Positions 20,755 through 32,960 of a stretch of 64,000 bases of DNA are shown piece by piece. Every line of letters begins with the position of its first letter. The first letter of the stretch is position 1. Under the pieces are notes generated by a model, which did not search any database, was not told the DNA's origin, and worked only from the letters and a program-made list of their open reading frames with translations. Position numbers and translations under genes: made by a program. Source of the stretch: Albugo candida (lineage: Eukaryota > Oomycota > Peronosporomycetes > Albuginales); NCBI GenBank assembly GCA_040437565.1, contig JBDOQK010000021.1, forward strand, positions 310,001 through 374,000. The letters are read 5' to 3'.

Positions 20755-23700
20755 ACGTGGTCATCATAAGCTTGATTATGTACGTGGGCTTGCTGTTGGA
20801 TTTTCGATTTAGTTTAATTCGCCAAATCCGAGATGTGTTGCGGTCGATACAAAAGTGTTGGAGAGCAATAACTCATAGAGAAATACTCTTTTCTCGGACC
20901 ACACCGGTCCATTGTGAATGAGAAGTCGCAAAACCAAATAGCGATGGGGATGCTTCGTTTGGTGAGTTCTTCAGCTGTTGTAGAACCAGTAAAGCGCGAA
21001 CGAAGGACTGTCAGCGCACCGTCACTTCAATTTTAAGCTGGATAAAGAAAAGCAATGTTGTGGCCATTGACAAACATTTTTTCCTGCATTTCTGGAAGTA
21101 ATAGACTGAATGATTCCAGTTGGTTGTGATCGTAAAACTTGGATGACAAAATGGGGTGATGTTGTATGACGTGGTCGATAAAAAGATGAACATTTTTATG
21201 ATGCCATTGACATTCCCCGTGAGTGCGGAGATGTTGTTCCACGTTGCATTAGCGATGAGCCCTTAGCATTTACACTGAAGTGGACCCACAATCAACTTCT
21301 TGTAACCTTGAAATGAGAGGTAGATTATTGCTAATTCTTCCGGAAAAAAAAGAGTTTTGAATGAGATCTCGTCGATAATCCCTTGCCATTTTCCTTCAAA
21401 CCATTGGGACCAACACTTAATGCCGAATGTTGGACTCAATAATCATTTGTGGAAGCAAGACGAGCAGCACACAGGAGTCCGATTCCATCATCGCGAGAGC
21501 TTTCGTTGCTCTTATCAAACGGAGAACGTTTTCAGCACTGACTTCCACCACCACGCTATTTTCTTAAACATTGCGTTTCGCTTCGATATAAACCACCCAC
21601 CAACATGTCGACACCATCGTATCGCGAACGTGACATCTTTATTCAAGCCATGAGCAGCGAATACTCTACTGATCATGCGAAGATGCGCCACGCCATCCAA
21701 AACAATATCATTCGACTCCATACATGCAAGTAGCACACCATTCATTGTGATCGGATGATCAAGAGCTGCCCGGATACTTCTTTCCGGGCTGATACAGAGC
21801 TGTCTCAGCCTGCTCGCCTGAGAGTTGCATGTATCGGGTTGAACAGCTTATCTGGTAGAATTGTGTGGATGGAATTTGTGGAATCAATTTAAATGAACTC
21901 TACCACCTCACCAACCAGAGTTGGTCGCTCCGCTCCTTTCATTTTCGTGTGGTTTTTCCGGATAAGGTGGGCAGCTTCTTTTGAAATAGCTTTTTCTTCT
22001 GGAATCCGTGTTTTCAAGGGAATGATTTGAAAGCGTGTGTCATGCTGCGGGTTGCCAGGCGCTTCGACTTCCTGTCTCTCCACCGTCATTTACACAAGAA
22101 CAGGAAAGGAATTCTCGGTCACTAAACCAGGTAGAGAACGAGGGCGTGCCTTCGAGGCCATGTGACGAAATGGCGCCACACGGTTACGTTTACTGCACGA
22201 ACGATCTAACTGCATGTCTTTATCCCCATGTTACGGGTGGAGCTGATTTATCCTCAAGTACGAGAAGAGGAGGAGTTGACTGCAGAAGTTCCGGGGTATC
22301 TGAAGTTGTGCTATCGAGAGGAGTGTTTCCTCATAGGTTCTTTGTCAACTTTTTTAGGATTGACTAGTATAATCAACGAGGTCGAGGCAACCACTGGTGC
22401 CTGTTTTGGGGTTTTGTGTTCTTACTGTTATTAGGGTGGTAGCAGCATCTCCCAGATCCAAAAACAGTATGGTCCACGCTGACAAAAACGTAGACGTCCA
22501 GTTAGAATCGGACCATTCTAACCCCGTGCAAGGAGGAGTTTTTTTTCCGAATGCAATTTTCTCACATACCTTCCCAACACGCATCAATGCTGTGGACACG
22601 TGGAAGACGCAAGTAAACCCTCCACGTCAAATAAGCACTTATTTCGAGAAATTTGCTCTTCAAAAGTTATTCTGAAGGACAAACACACTTTTTTTCATGG
22701 GGGGATTTCAAATAAGCCTGCCTTTCGACCTCAAGACCGACCCCCAAATATATCCAGATAATACCTGCGTTTTGAAGTGTCGTACTCTTCAAATGTATAA
22801 TTTGCGCCAGAACGGCGACCAACTGGTACTCCAGTTCCTCACGCGTTGGTGGACGTAGCCTTCAGTCTCATATTCCCTCCTGGAAGATTATAGATTTGTT
22901 CAATCTGGCAACTTGAAAAACACGATTCTTTGCCATGATCCCAGAGGAGTAAGATTAGTGATTTTCCATCGAAAAACCGGCCAATGCCCGACCCATAATT
23001 AAATTATCGCATAAATTGCTTTCGCAAGCTTGAAAGGCCGTGTGGCCTCGATTTTGACGGCCACAACAGACCAGTCCGGATACTCTCCGGCATAACACTC
23101 ATACATTGCAGCAGTATCTGAAGCTTCGTCTTTGGGAGCTCCACGCGGTCTTGCGCTTTTGGTCTAGCATTATCTATGTGCAAGGGATTCTGTGACCTGA
23201 TAAGGTGTGCCAACTTGGGACGTCTGGTTTCGTCCACACTTGCAGTCGCCATGGTACCATCCTGTAAAGAGGCAGTGACCGTACCAGTCGTACCACCTTG
23301 AACGCCCTGGACCGTCAAACTTGGGTTACTTTCCACGTCATGTCACACTACAGAATGAAAGCTTTTGGATAAAACGTTTGAACTAACTTGGTAGAAAGTG
23401 ATGTTGCATCAAAATATTGACATCGAAGTGAAAAGTTTATTGTGAATAAGATTCTCACGGATTCTTTGTGTATTTTATATAAGTACTGATACGTATAGAA
23501 TACTCGTCAAGAAGGTTCGAACTAAGTATATGTAGTACTACAGACAAATGAAGTGACTTGCGACTATATATAACCTATTGTATTACTATAAAATACAACA
23601 AGCGCGATTCGGTACCTTGACTCATCCGTCTATAATGTACGGCAAAGACTAATGCGTGATCCTGGGGAATTGAAGCTTTTGGACGACCGAGCATTTTGAA

Positions 23701-24010
23701 GCTGAAGTCACTAGTGTCTTTCCGCATAGATAAGGCTAGAGCGAAAGCGCAATACCACGTGGAGCTCCCAAAGCCGAAAGCTTCAAGGGGTGACGACTCA
23801 ACAACATTCGTACAGTCACTATATTCCGGGTGACTCACAAGGGTTGCCACGTCGGTACAACTGGACGCTAGCACCCTGGGTTGTGTCGATCATGTCGACT
23901 TTATTTCGAAAGGAGAGGTTTCAATAATAGTTAAAAAAAAGTTGCTTTCCGAGCTGGTTCTACTAAACGAACGGATTACGAAGTAGCCGGTAAATTGAGG
24001 CGTCCTAACA
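20755..24010. other. Unresolved low-coding stretch
   Basis: No recognisable gene. Minus-strand frames at 21033-21242, 21515-21745 and 23004-23336 have protein-like composition, e.g. a His-rich segment near 21.2 kb, but match nothing I know. They could be old transposon relics. No terminal repeats were found. Confidence 0.4.
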
Positions 24011-24857
24011 ACATCCCTCACTAGCGACCGTATCATATCGAGCTTCAGCTCCGATCCACCAGGCCTTACTCAATGTTGAGTGCAACACTGGAGTCTCGGT
24101 TACTCAGATTGATCCACTCGCATTTGACACGGGTCGAATCCTGCTTCAAAAAAACATTTGCGATCCGCGAGAATATCACTTTCCAACCGTGATACTTGCT
24201 CGTCATTGCCGTATGCACACTCACAGTTATCAAATTATCAGCTTGGCGACAATTTATCCGATTGGAGGTTCCTGCGTAATCGAGACATTGCGTAATTTAA
24301 CTTATTTGAGGTAGCATGCAACAGTACAAAACCATTCACAAGCGTCAAAGGCGCCGAAAGTTCGTTCGAGCACGGATTACTATCACTCATAGAGTCTTCT
24401 ACGGAAATTTCTCAGGTTTGAGTACCAGTCGACTGAAAAGGAACCCAAGAATCTGGGTAAGAAATGCAGGCGCTTGGTGATTCAGTGGGTGTCTCGGTCG
24501 CATTCAAAGGGAAACGGGTCAAATTATGCAAGATCGAGATCCCGAGTGAAAAAATGATATTGAAAGTTTGGCGTCTTTCTGGGTTTTGTATTTGAGTTTT
24601 CATTTATTTTGTCCTAGTCGAATAATAAAAGCGTTATCAATAATTATGTGGCGCTTTTATTTTTGATACCCAAGTTAAGGCACTTTGGTGCGCAGAATTC
24701 GTGGCTGCTGATATTTTCATTACAACAGGAAGATCGGAAAATCGGAGCTGTGTTAGATTTTGTGAACGGATATCGTCTCAGAAACAGAATCGAGAAATTT
24801 GAGCCAGTTAGTAATCTTCCAATATATGAAGATGACACGAAGAAGCATCAGAAGTGA
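24011..24857 (+). pseudogene. FMT: FMT pseudogene, 3' half (exons 5-8)
   Basis: A copy of 17060-17899 including the introns. It starts inside the intron that precedes exon 5, so there is no promoter or N-terminal domain. Several single-base indels disrupt it relative to the intact gene. Examples are losses in the stretch corresponding to LSEFGAS, and a missing G just after the intron before exon 7, where AAATGGCAG became AAATGCAG. The last exon is still readable (WLLIFSLQQED, LDFVNGYRL). It is DNA-level duplicated because the introns are kept; it is not a retrocopy. Confidence 0.9.
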
Positions 24858-25862
24858 CTTGCTGGGTATCGAGTCAGCGACCTCTAGTACTAAATGATTG
24901 AAATCACATATCTTCTCTAAACTGTTTACCTCCGTTAGCTTATCCTGGTCATGTGTTGTATCTATTAGCATTCGACTTTGAAATCAGCGATTTCATATAA
25001 CAAAGCGATTGGTTTTCTTGCTTTCGTACCATCAACGAGGCAATTTGACTTGCTGGCGCCATACATCTTCACCCACTCTCCTAATCCAGTGAAATGGATC
25101 CGAAGATTGCTAAATCCTACGCAATGAAGTCGACCTCGTCGTCTGAAAGATCACAATCGTGTACCAAATCCAAATTCCGGAAATCAAGAATTGCGTATCG
25201 ATGCTGTCATATGCGAGTTTTGACACTTTCTGCCTTTTATCGTCCAACCATTCCATCAAAAGTGTCGCCGAGAGACGCCGATCTAAATTACTGACTGAAA
25301 TGTTACTCGCATGGATCTGATGCCTATAAATAGCGCAAAATGAATGTAGCAGCTTTCGAGCATTGCCGGGAATCGAACACGGGTCGTTTTGATTATAATT
25401 TATACACCGAGCGCACCATACAACAAACCATTCATGACTCGAGTCGATAGAGTGTCATCGACACGTGCATACACAGTCGGTGTGTCATTTCTATGTCGAA
25501 GCTGTCGGTGCCACCTCATCAGTCAGGTTCTGCGTATCTCTCGTCACCTTTTGAGATTGCGATGGCGAGACTACAGCAAATCGATGGGTTTTCAGTAGTT
25601 TTTCACTGATTATCATAATTGTGGCCACAATTCTATAACTATATTGTTATAGTATAGACTCAACAAACAAAAGAATGCATCTCTCGCAAATTTTTCATGC
25701 TTCAAACTATCAGTCGCCTGAAAAGACTCACTTAAACTTAGGACCGAATGCGAACGAGTGAGACCAAACCATGTAAAAGTAAAATGTATTGACGCTTACG
25801 ATGTTTATCTGGTTATCTAATCACCTTTCGTATCCTATCGCTAGCCCGTGACCGTGTGAATA
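24858..25862. repeat. Segmental duplication, copy B spacer and secreted-family 3' block
   Basis: Corresponds to 17900-18680. The part from about 25480 to 25862 is also similar to the DNA 3' of members 3 and 10 and of the broken member 5. It contains a motif around ACTATATTGTTATAGTATAGACTC and the trailer GATTGCGATGGCGAGA. It may be a 3' UTR and terminator region shared by the family. Confidence 0.65.
25360..25386 (-). pseudogene. tRNA-Gly-like 3' half fragment
   Basis: Read on the minus strand, CCCGTGTTCGATTCCCGGCA followed by ATGC is a T-arm with B-box plus the 3' acceptor strand typical of tRNA-Gly. No matching D-arm or anticodon arm is found upstream. The fragment is absent from the matching part of duplication copy A. 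Confidence 0.5.
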
Positions 25863-26405
25863 TCAATTCCATTTCCTTGGGCAGTTCGCTTGCATATACA
25901 TAGCTAATCGAGATAGGAAGAAAGCTTGTTTTCCTGTAAATCCGTATGGTGATTGTTTACCCTTGTCATTAAGAGAAGGAGGTAGAGTGCTGTACACGAC
26001 TCTAATGAAATTTCTTATACGTACAGGGGTGTTATTTGGAGGTGTAGGATAACCAGCGAATATGAGTTGAACTTTTTCAGCGAGTTGTCCCTCGTTGTAT
26101 TTTCCTGCATTCTCTTTCTTGACTCCAAAAAGGGCCTCAATCCAAGCCTGAAGAGCGTGGTCGTACAGTTTACGGCAACCATCACTTCTATGATTCTTTG
26201 AGCACCAATTGTCATAAAATATTACCAGCGTCGGATCCTTCATCGTCGGTATTTTTGGGCAATTATCCTTTTTAAGTACAAGTGTAAACCGCTTTCTGTT
26301 TCGTGCAACTTTTTGCGAACTTGACTTGAGATATCGCAATGCAACCTCTGCATTTCCAAAGGTGACCAGACCGAGTACGGCAGCTACGAATATGAGAGAG
26401 ACCAT
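25863..26405 (-). CDS. Small secreted protein, family subtype A (member 2)
   Basis: 180 residues from the conserved start MVSLIFVAAVLGLVTFGNAE. An upstream in-frame ATG exists at 26441, but all relatives share the internal one. The signal peptide (about 1-19) is followed by VALRYLKSSSQ, an R-x-L-K tetrapeptide in the position where oomycete RXLR-type effectors carry theirs. The mature part is small and Lys-rich, with about four cysteines in family positions (DNCPK, DNWC, DGCRKLYDHAL and the C-terminal ANCPRKWN). It also has the family segment IFAGYP and a C-terminal helix FFLSRLAMYM. An effector role is inferred from these features; no function is known. The 5' flank has the 26715 ACGT box. 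Confidence 0.75.
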   Translation of the reverse strand: MVSLIFVAAVLGLVTFGNAEVALRYLKSSSQKVARNRKRFTLVLKKDNCPKIPTMKDPTLVIFYDNWCSKNHRSDGCRKLYDHALQAWIEALFGVKKENAGKYNEGQLAEKVQLIFAGYPTPPNNTPVRIRNFIRVVYSTLPPSLNDKGKQSPYGFTGKQAFFLSRLAMYMQANCPRKWN

Positions 26406-26504
26406 GAGCGAAATTGTTGGTTTTTGAGCAATGAGAGCCAAATTGAATTGTGATTCAATTTGCTGTGTGCGATCTCATACGGCAATGGGTGTGACTTTGC
26501 AAAT

Positions 26505-26730
26505 CCTTCTGCATCCAGCTGTCCTTACCTCATTTCCAGAAAATTTGTTCTTTTGACGCTACTATGGGTTGTAAGTAAATTGACGAAGACTGCATTGATG
26601 CCAACCTGATATACGTCCTAGCTTTTACCTGAGAATAGTGTATTCATCCGCGTCATCTGATTATCAAGTTGTCAAACACCAATTCCACGCCGAGCGGAGA
26701 ATTATCCCTACAGCGACGTGTCTCTATCCA
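26505..26730 (-). promoter_or_regulatory. Family 5' regulatory region with ACGT-core boxes (member 2)
   Basis: The block CATCCAGCTGTCCTTAC with flanking GACGCTA lies about 110-170 bp upstream of the ATG, and GACGTGTCTCTAT lies at 26715-26727, about 310 bp upstream. The same two blocks occur at similar distances upstream of other members. An ACGT core is the usual target of bZIP factors, so shared transcriptional control is inferred. Confidence 0.5.
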
Positions 26731-26989
26731 GACACTCACAGCTCTGCGCAAAGAACAGGCAGAGAAAACGAAAATGTATAAACCGAAATGTTCTGCTATG
26801 ACTCACTTCCTCGTGTTTTAATACCCGCTGTATAGAATCGGCAGGATACATTCCTTCTCTCACATATTAAGATGACCTGTTTGATGTTAATACTGGTTCC
26901 TACTCCATAATCGCTGCTGTAGATCTACAGCATGATCTGGTATCCATGTACGTCCCTTTGGACAATCCAAACTAACTTGACCTCATCCT

Positions 26990-29320
26990 TAGTGTGGCTG
27001 CTTGCCCCATTGCCTCGTATTGCTCTGGTCTACTCCAACGAAGGCCATACAAAATTCGTTTGTTCCTGAGGCGACACATTACTGACAACTGATAAAGCAT
27101 CGCAACTACCTAACACGCGCTCTGTGTGATAAGTAGATCGACTCCACCGTGATAACAAATCATTCCAGACGTATTCGCTTCCGGCCACGTGCTCTACAGT
27201 ATAGCGAAACATCTGTAACACCATCGACCGTCGTGGGAGTTTGTCGTCTCTGTATCGAGCTATCGCATTATCAACACTCCTTAGGTCGAGTATGAACAGC
27301 AGTTTTCGATGGTCAATAGATATATGGAATGCTTTCTGTTGCAGCAACAAGTCTTCCATCCTCTTGCATGTCTCCCCTTTAGCAAACGCTTTTTCCTCAA
27401 TCGTCGCTCAGTTCAACATGGATCCTTCAAACGACCCGCTTATGAAAGCGAACGGGAATGTTCTTGTCCCCCTCTGGGTCTTGATAATTCCTCCGGTCCT
27501 TCTTGAGAACTGAGAGCCCCCCAATGATCTTCAGATGCATCGATGAAGACACACATCTCAGGCATCCATTGGATGCGCCATGGGCACCATTAACTTCTTT
27601 GATCTGTTGAAATCATGCAACCTGCTTCGAACTCCATCCATGGTCCCGTAGCAACACGGTCATGATAATCTTCTTTTTTCTTTCTTCTTCCTGCAGACTT
27701 TGCTGCGTTTTCGATAACGTCCTGCAGATATTTCACAAGTGTCGTACAGTTTGGGATGTTGTTGCGCATCCCGTTTAAGGAACATAGATAGTGTTGTAGT
27801 TCTGACGCGGGTTCTGGAGGTATAAGCCCACACAGGCCTTGTATACGACGCGCGCAATGGCTTAATCCCTCGTTCGAAATATTCTTTTCACATCACACGA
27901 TGGAATACGAAAGAAAAGGCATTTCCCCGAGTGTAGTTTAGCTCCAAAGTCCCGGCGTCTTTGCATGACCACCTTACGTGTATCCAGCAATTGCTTCTCC
28001 ATCTCCGCATATCCCAAGACATCATTCAGCCAGACCTGTACGCCTTTGCCCAAAACAGGCTTCATGACTCGTTCGGCCACTTGTTCTGCAAAAGCAACTG
28101 CATCGGTCGATCTCATGATGACTCGATTTGCCGTGAAAACGCCATTTGGTGCACCACAGTAAAATAATCTCGGCTATTCGGATGTAACGGTAGTTGCCAG
28201 TAGAATTGAAAACAATCAAAGGAAAACTAGCATCTTGATCCCTCCGGATTTACCAAAACTACTTCGAGGTGTGGCATGGGCCATGCCATCGGAACCGTTA
28301 ATTCATTTATTACCCTTGGGTCCACCGTCATACGGTAAGATTCGACTTCCTTCTTCTCTACAATACGTGGGGCACCTACCCATTAAGAATCCGGATTACG
28401 ATACATCAAATCGTGCTCCATTAGGTGGTCATCCATGTAGTCTTTATGAAGTGGTGCATAACGCCTCGACGTTTCCATCAACGGTATGGGTCCTTCCTTC
28501 AGAATGACTTGAAATGGTGCAACTTGACAGGAACTTCTGCAGCAAATTCCCTCCAAATATATCCCCATATTTGTAAAAAAGGTTTTAGACGGTCGACTGA
28601 CTCCACTGTGGCTCCTCATTCTTGCGCTTTGGCCACCTTTCCCTCTAATATGGTGTTAACCTTTTCTTGTCACTACCGGGTGAAAAGACACCGTTCTGCT
28701 TCGTCGACAGGAACATATAGGTCTTCATACAGACTTTCCTTGCAACTTTGCGAAGACTTACTGACGAGAGTCTGTACTTCTCGCTTTTCATCAACGGACG
28801 CATCCCTGATTGTTTGCTTTTTACTTACTCCTTGCAAAATCGCCTCCGCCAAATATCCCATCGTCTCCATTAAATTTATATCCATGAGTAACGAGGTTGA
28901 TTCATCTTCTTCATTTTCCATGACTTCCAGATTTCGCCATACGAGTGACCTTCCATTGTAGTAAACTCCACACGAGCTAAAAGCACACTTCGTTCAACCC
29001 ATAGTGGCGTCTTCCTCACGATACTATCCGTAACGGCACTGTTATGTCTTTTATCACCAGATGTTTTGCAGCCGAAAGCACCTTTACGAGGCCAACAGAT
29101 ATAATCGGACAATCCCATCCTGAATCCAATAAAGTATTGACATTTTCGATGCCATTCACCGTAGTCATGACCTCTCCTTCAAATCTCCTTTGCTTAAACA
29201 ATCTTTCAGCCTCTCCACATGACGGACAGTTTCGAACTGAATGCTCCGTACTATCACACTACAAATACTTCAAACGATGTTTCCTGTTTGACTTCTCATC
29301 ATCTCGCGTTGTACAAACTT
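26990..29320 (-). mobile_element. Ty3/Gypsy-like LTR-retroelement fossil
   Basis: Read on the minus strand, the order is a gag-type zinc-knuckle and protease region (about 29.3-29.0 kb), a reverse-transcriptase region (about 28.6-27.9 kb) and an RNase H region with a sequence typical of the connection domain (about 27.5-27.0 kb). This order is that of Ty3/Gypsy elements. It is broken, with several breaks in its frames, and no LTRs were found at either side, so it is an old, incomplete copy. Its left side abuts the promoter region of member 2 and its right side abuts a copy of the cassette spacer. Confidence 0.75.
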
Positions 29321-29379
29321 GGTCGTCTTAATATTTTCCATCTCAACTCTGTGTGACATGCTGTTGGATGTTCATATAC

Positions 29380-30648
29380 TGATTTGTATTAATCGAGATA
29401 TTTCAGCTGATACAAAAACTCGTGTCCACATAATGACAGAGAAAGTGAACTACAACACTTATCTGCTTACAACTGGCAGGCAGTACCTCTTATGCAACCC
29501 GACCGACAAAAGTACAAGTAGAGATTGCCTGAGCTCAATATCGATGCCCGCTCCACGGATATGTAATCAAGACGGGCATCTGGAGCTCGATTTGATGAAT
29601 AGAAATGGACAAAATGGAAGGATCGTAAGTGTGAAAGGTTCGCTATCGGATAACATGCGTTTCAAACGACACTTTTTACACTCAGTCAATCTCCATATTC
29701 TCTATCTCTAGCTTATCGAATGACACCCCGACGTACTCATTGATGGTGCACTTTACTTGGAAGGTACAGTTCGCGAGCAAGATATTGTCCAGAAACACCT
29801 AAATGCCTTCACTACGAGTATCAGAATCGAAAGTATCTGGACTAATGCTTCGATAAGACGCAGTGATCTCTTGACATCTTCATTCCATTTCTCTCTCAAC
29901 TGTCAACACCATGCAACCTGACTTCTCGAGACTCGGTTCGTTCGCTCGTATACAGTACGCTTAAACAGTACTCTTCTTTGGCAAACGCACTACAAGGTCT
30001 CCTGGTGTCATGCTTTGGAATGTGACCTTGGAATGCAGCGATGCTGATCCACATTCCTGTAAGAACGACAGCAATTCTGTGTGAACTTGATTGGACGGAG
30101 ATTTTTCTCAAGTTAATAATGGGACGATTTCCTTGTGATAAGGCGAATTGCACTGTGTTGTGCTATTGGCAGACCTCACTCAGCATTGCATGAGACGTAT
30201 GTCACAATGGTCTGCACGATATCGGAAGCATCATTTTTCCATTCACAAGAAGGCGTTTCGATACGCGCGCAGCCTTCTAAGCTGTTGTCTCGCACATTAT
30301 TGCAAGTTTGTGCATTGTCACGTTCTATGGCTTGCTGCAATTAGATTCAAACACACAGTTTGTACGGCAAAAATGCTTTAAGTATATCGTTAGCAGATAA
30401 CAAAACAGACATAAGGACTCCGCACTCGCAAATTTATTTCGATTTTTAAGCTATCAATCGGATGGAAAGACTACCAATTGGAAACTCCCATCAAACTCGA
30501 AGGGTGGGACCAATGCGTAAGTAAATTAATGCAATGGCTAATGAATTGATTGATCGCTTTTCGACTTGACTCCTCTACTTCTAAGATGTCTTGCAACGAT
30601 TCAAGAAAAAATTAGCAAATCGAGCTAGGAAAAATGGATGGATTCCTT
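29380..30648. repeat. Cassette spacer duplicate, nearly identical to 38030-39129
   Basis: Over more than 1 kb this stretch matches 38030-39129 with only scattered substitutions and a few small indels. Past 30480 it contains the sequence missing from the gap at 39130-39229. It is either a very recent duplication or an unplaced haplotype contig. No gene of its own is supported. Confidence 0.75.
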
Positions 30649-30792
30649 TTAGCCCGAAGTTTGATTGTTCGAGACTCGCAGGAATTGCAGCAGGTAGGTA
30701 CTTGTACAAGTCTCTGATATACTGTTCTTTTTCATCCTCCTTTGCGCGATCTCCAGGGTAACCAGAGAAAAACTTTTGAACGAGAGGTGCGA
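30649..30792 (-). CDS. C-terminal fragment of a secreted-family gene (member 6 or its near-identical copy)
   Basis: The minus-strand frame runs out of a 100-N gap and reads LYKYLPAAIPAS, then NFGLKGIHPFFLARFANFF, and ends NRCKTS-stop. Its first part equals the end of member 6 before that gene runs into its own gap at 39229. It therefore supplies the missing C-terminus of member 6, or of a recent duplicate. The family C-terminal signature F-G-x-K-G and the terminal Cys are present. Confidence 0.7.
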   Translation of the reverse strand, partial: SHLSFKSFSLVTLEIAQRRMKKNSISETCTSTYLLQFLRVSNNQTSG

Positions 30793-30892
30793 NNNNNNNN
30801 NNNNNNNNNNNNNNNNNNNNNNNNNNNNNNNNNNNNNNNNNNNNNNNNNNNNNNNNNNNNNNNNNNNNNNNNNNNNNNNNNNNNNNNNNNNN
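30793..30892. other. 100-N assembly gap
   Basis: The left flank is the secreted-family fragment at 30649-30792. The right flank (30893 on) is another copy of the spacer unit that also occurs at 29680 and 38308. Confidence 0.9.
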
Positions 30893-31840
30893 TACACTCA
30901 GTCAATCTCCATATTCTCTATCTGAAGCACAACGAATGGCGCGCCGACGTGCTCATTGATGGTGCAGTTTACTTGGAAGGTACAGTTCGCGAGCAAGATA
31001 CTGTCCAGAAACACTCAAATGCCTGCACTACGAGTATCAGAATCGAGTGTATTTGGACTAATTGCTAGATAAGACGCAGTGATCTCTTGACATGTTCATT
31101 CCATTCCTCTTTTCAACTGCCAATACTATCACTGAAACACCGTGTAACCTCACATCTCGACTGGGTTTATATGCTCGTATACAACACCCTTGAACAGTAC
31201 TCTTCCTTGGCAGACGCACAACAAGTTCATGTTGTCATGCTTTGTAATCCGTACTCCAAATCCAGCGATGCTGATCGGAATCATGTGCAACGACACCATT
31301 TTTTGTGCTGTTGATTGAATTGAGACTCCTCTTCAGTCAATAGTAGGACTATTGCTTATACCAGGGAAATTGCAGCTGTTCTGTGCTATATTCAGACCTC
31401 ATACAGCATCACGAACTCGCCTGTGTAAAGGGCCACAATCGCGTAACAAAGCAAGCTTCAAGGACCAAGAAAAACCTCCTATTATGCCATCACTGAGGGT
31501 CTTAGAACAAGGATGGCAAGTCGATAAAACCAATCAAACAGGTGTCCGTGGAGAACAACCGACAGGTAAAGGGACGAGATGAATCGTCTCGCTTGAAAAA
31601 TCCTGATGCTCCGACAAACACGTCCAAGTTGACTGATAGTGCCATTGACCATTAAAACGACATTGAGCCACCCGCCATCATACCGTTGTCACTAGATATC
31701 AAAATGTCACATCAAATCGCTCATGACTCGAGTCCATGTCGCCGTAGACTCATTCAAAAAAATGTATTGTTAGTGATTCTGTAAGTTGAGAAAATTGCAC
31801 ACTCCGTCTGTGCGTTACTTCCTAGTTTCAAGGCAGAGGC
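30893..31840. repeat. Cassette spacer, copy 3; no gene seen
   Basis: 30893-31400 matches 38310-38830 and 29680-30190, with more divergence than those two show to each other. The part 31400-31840 has no recognised gene or repeat. Confidence 0.6.
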
Positions 31841-32112
31841 GTTATTACGTCCCTCGCGTTCTTCGATATCTCGTCACCTCTCTAGATTGCGATGAATAGC
31901 GCGCAATAAAACGATTGGATCGATACTTTTTCAGTGATGATCACAATGGTGGCCACGAACCTAAAACTATATCGTTATTGAATAAACACAACAAACAAAA
32001 TGATGCATCATTCGCAATCTTTAGACTTTAGACTATCATTCGAGTGCTAAGGCTCGTACTTATGGCATCGAATGTGGACGAGTGGGACCAAGTCATGAAA
32101 AAGTAAAATGCA

Positions 32113-32649
32113 TTATGGCTTCTTTACCATATAGCACTGTTGCATTAGTTGATTAGATAAACGAGCAAGGAAAAAACGATGCTTTCCCTTGAAACCGAAT
32201 TCTGATTGACCTTGCTTAGATATAGAAGCATATAGAGATGGGTACAGGCCCTCAACATATTTTCTTTTCTCTTCGTCATTGCCATTTTTTGGGAAGCCTT
32301 CGAAAAAAACTTGAATTTTGTCACCAATGTCTGCCAGTTCGTACGTTTCTATCTCATCCTTGAAAGCTTGGAAAATATGCTCAGTCAATCCGTGAAGAGC
32401 CGTATTGTAGAGCGCATGACAAAAATTTTCGGTGCCTTGTAACTTTACATTTTGTAAATGACAAAATTCTAAATAATTATCGAGCACCTCTGGCTTTTCC
32501 AATATTTGAGAGCACACCGATTTTATGAGAGTAGGCTTGTTTGGGGGTGCATCTTGCTGCGAGCTTGACTTGAGATATCGCAATGCAACCTCTGCATTTC
32601 CAAAAGTCACCAAACCGAGTGCGGCAGCTACGGTTGTGAGAGAGACCAT
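32113..32649 (-). CDS. Small secreted protein, family subtype A (member 3)
   Basis: 178 residues, one exon. The signal peptide MVSLTTVAAALGLVTFGNAE is followed at once by VALRYLKSSSQQ with the R-x-L-K motif. The body has cysteines in family positions (SVCSQ, EFCHLQ, NFCHALYNTAL), the F-x-G-[YF]-P segment (FFEGFPKNG), LYPSLYAS, and the C-terminal FGFKGKHRFFLARLSNQL with a final QQC. A mixed helical secreted domain with disulfides is inferred. It is the counterpart of member 10 in the inverted duplication. Its start context ACCATGG is the family consensus. Confidence 0.8.
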   Translation of the reverse strand: MVSLTTVAAALGLVTFGNAEVALRYLKSSSQQDAPPNKPTLIKSVCSQILEKPEVLDNYLEFCHLQNVKLQGTENFCHALYNTALHGLTEHIFQAFKDEIETYELADIGDKIQVFFEGFPKNGNDEEKRKYVEGLYPSLYASISKQGQSEFGFKGKHRFFLARLSNQLMQQCYMVKKP

Positions 32650-32739
32650 GGTTGAAATTGTTGGATTTTGAGTTATAAGAACTTAATTGAGTTGTGAATC
32701 AAACTGAAGTGTACTAACTCCTCCGGCAATGACTGTGAC

Positions 32740-32960
32740 TGTACATCGTTTGCATCCAGCTGTCCTTACGTCATTTTGACAAAATCTGTTCTTATGACGC
32801 TAGTGTGGGTTGTCCACGTAATCTGACGTGGATCGTATCGATGCTTATTCTGATATACGTCTATAATGTACTACTCTGCGTCATCACTTTATTTCTGATA
32901 TCGATTCCCAGTTACAAGCCGAGTAGAAAATGATCCTTGCAGTGACGTGTCTCTATTTAG
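32740..32960 (-). promoter_or_regulatory. Family 5' regulatory region (member 3)
   Basis: On the sense strand, AGCGTCATAAGAACAGATTT is followed by CAAAATGACGTAAGGACAGC, about 100-165 bp upstream of the ATG. GACGTGTCTCTAT (plus strand, 32944-32956) lies about 300 bp upstream. Nearly the same first block stands upstream of member 10 at 55105-55165. Confidence 0.55.

Noticed and set aside
22354-23336. A gag-like or other gene on the minus strand
   Set aside because: The frames are short, disconnected and match no family I can name.
29319-29711. A plus-strand gene at the edge of the retroelement fossil
   Set aside because: The frame crosses from the fossil into the cassette spacer and is not kept in the near-identical copy at 38 kb.
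18790-31100. A CRISPR-like or satellite array from the repeated spacer units
   Set aside because: The copies are hundreds of bases long, dispersed and diverged, with no regular spacers. They are segmental duplications.
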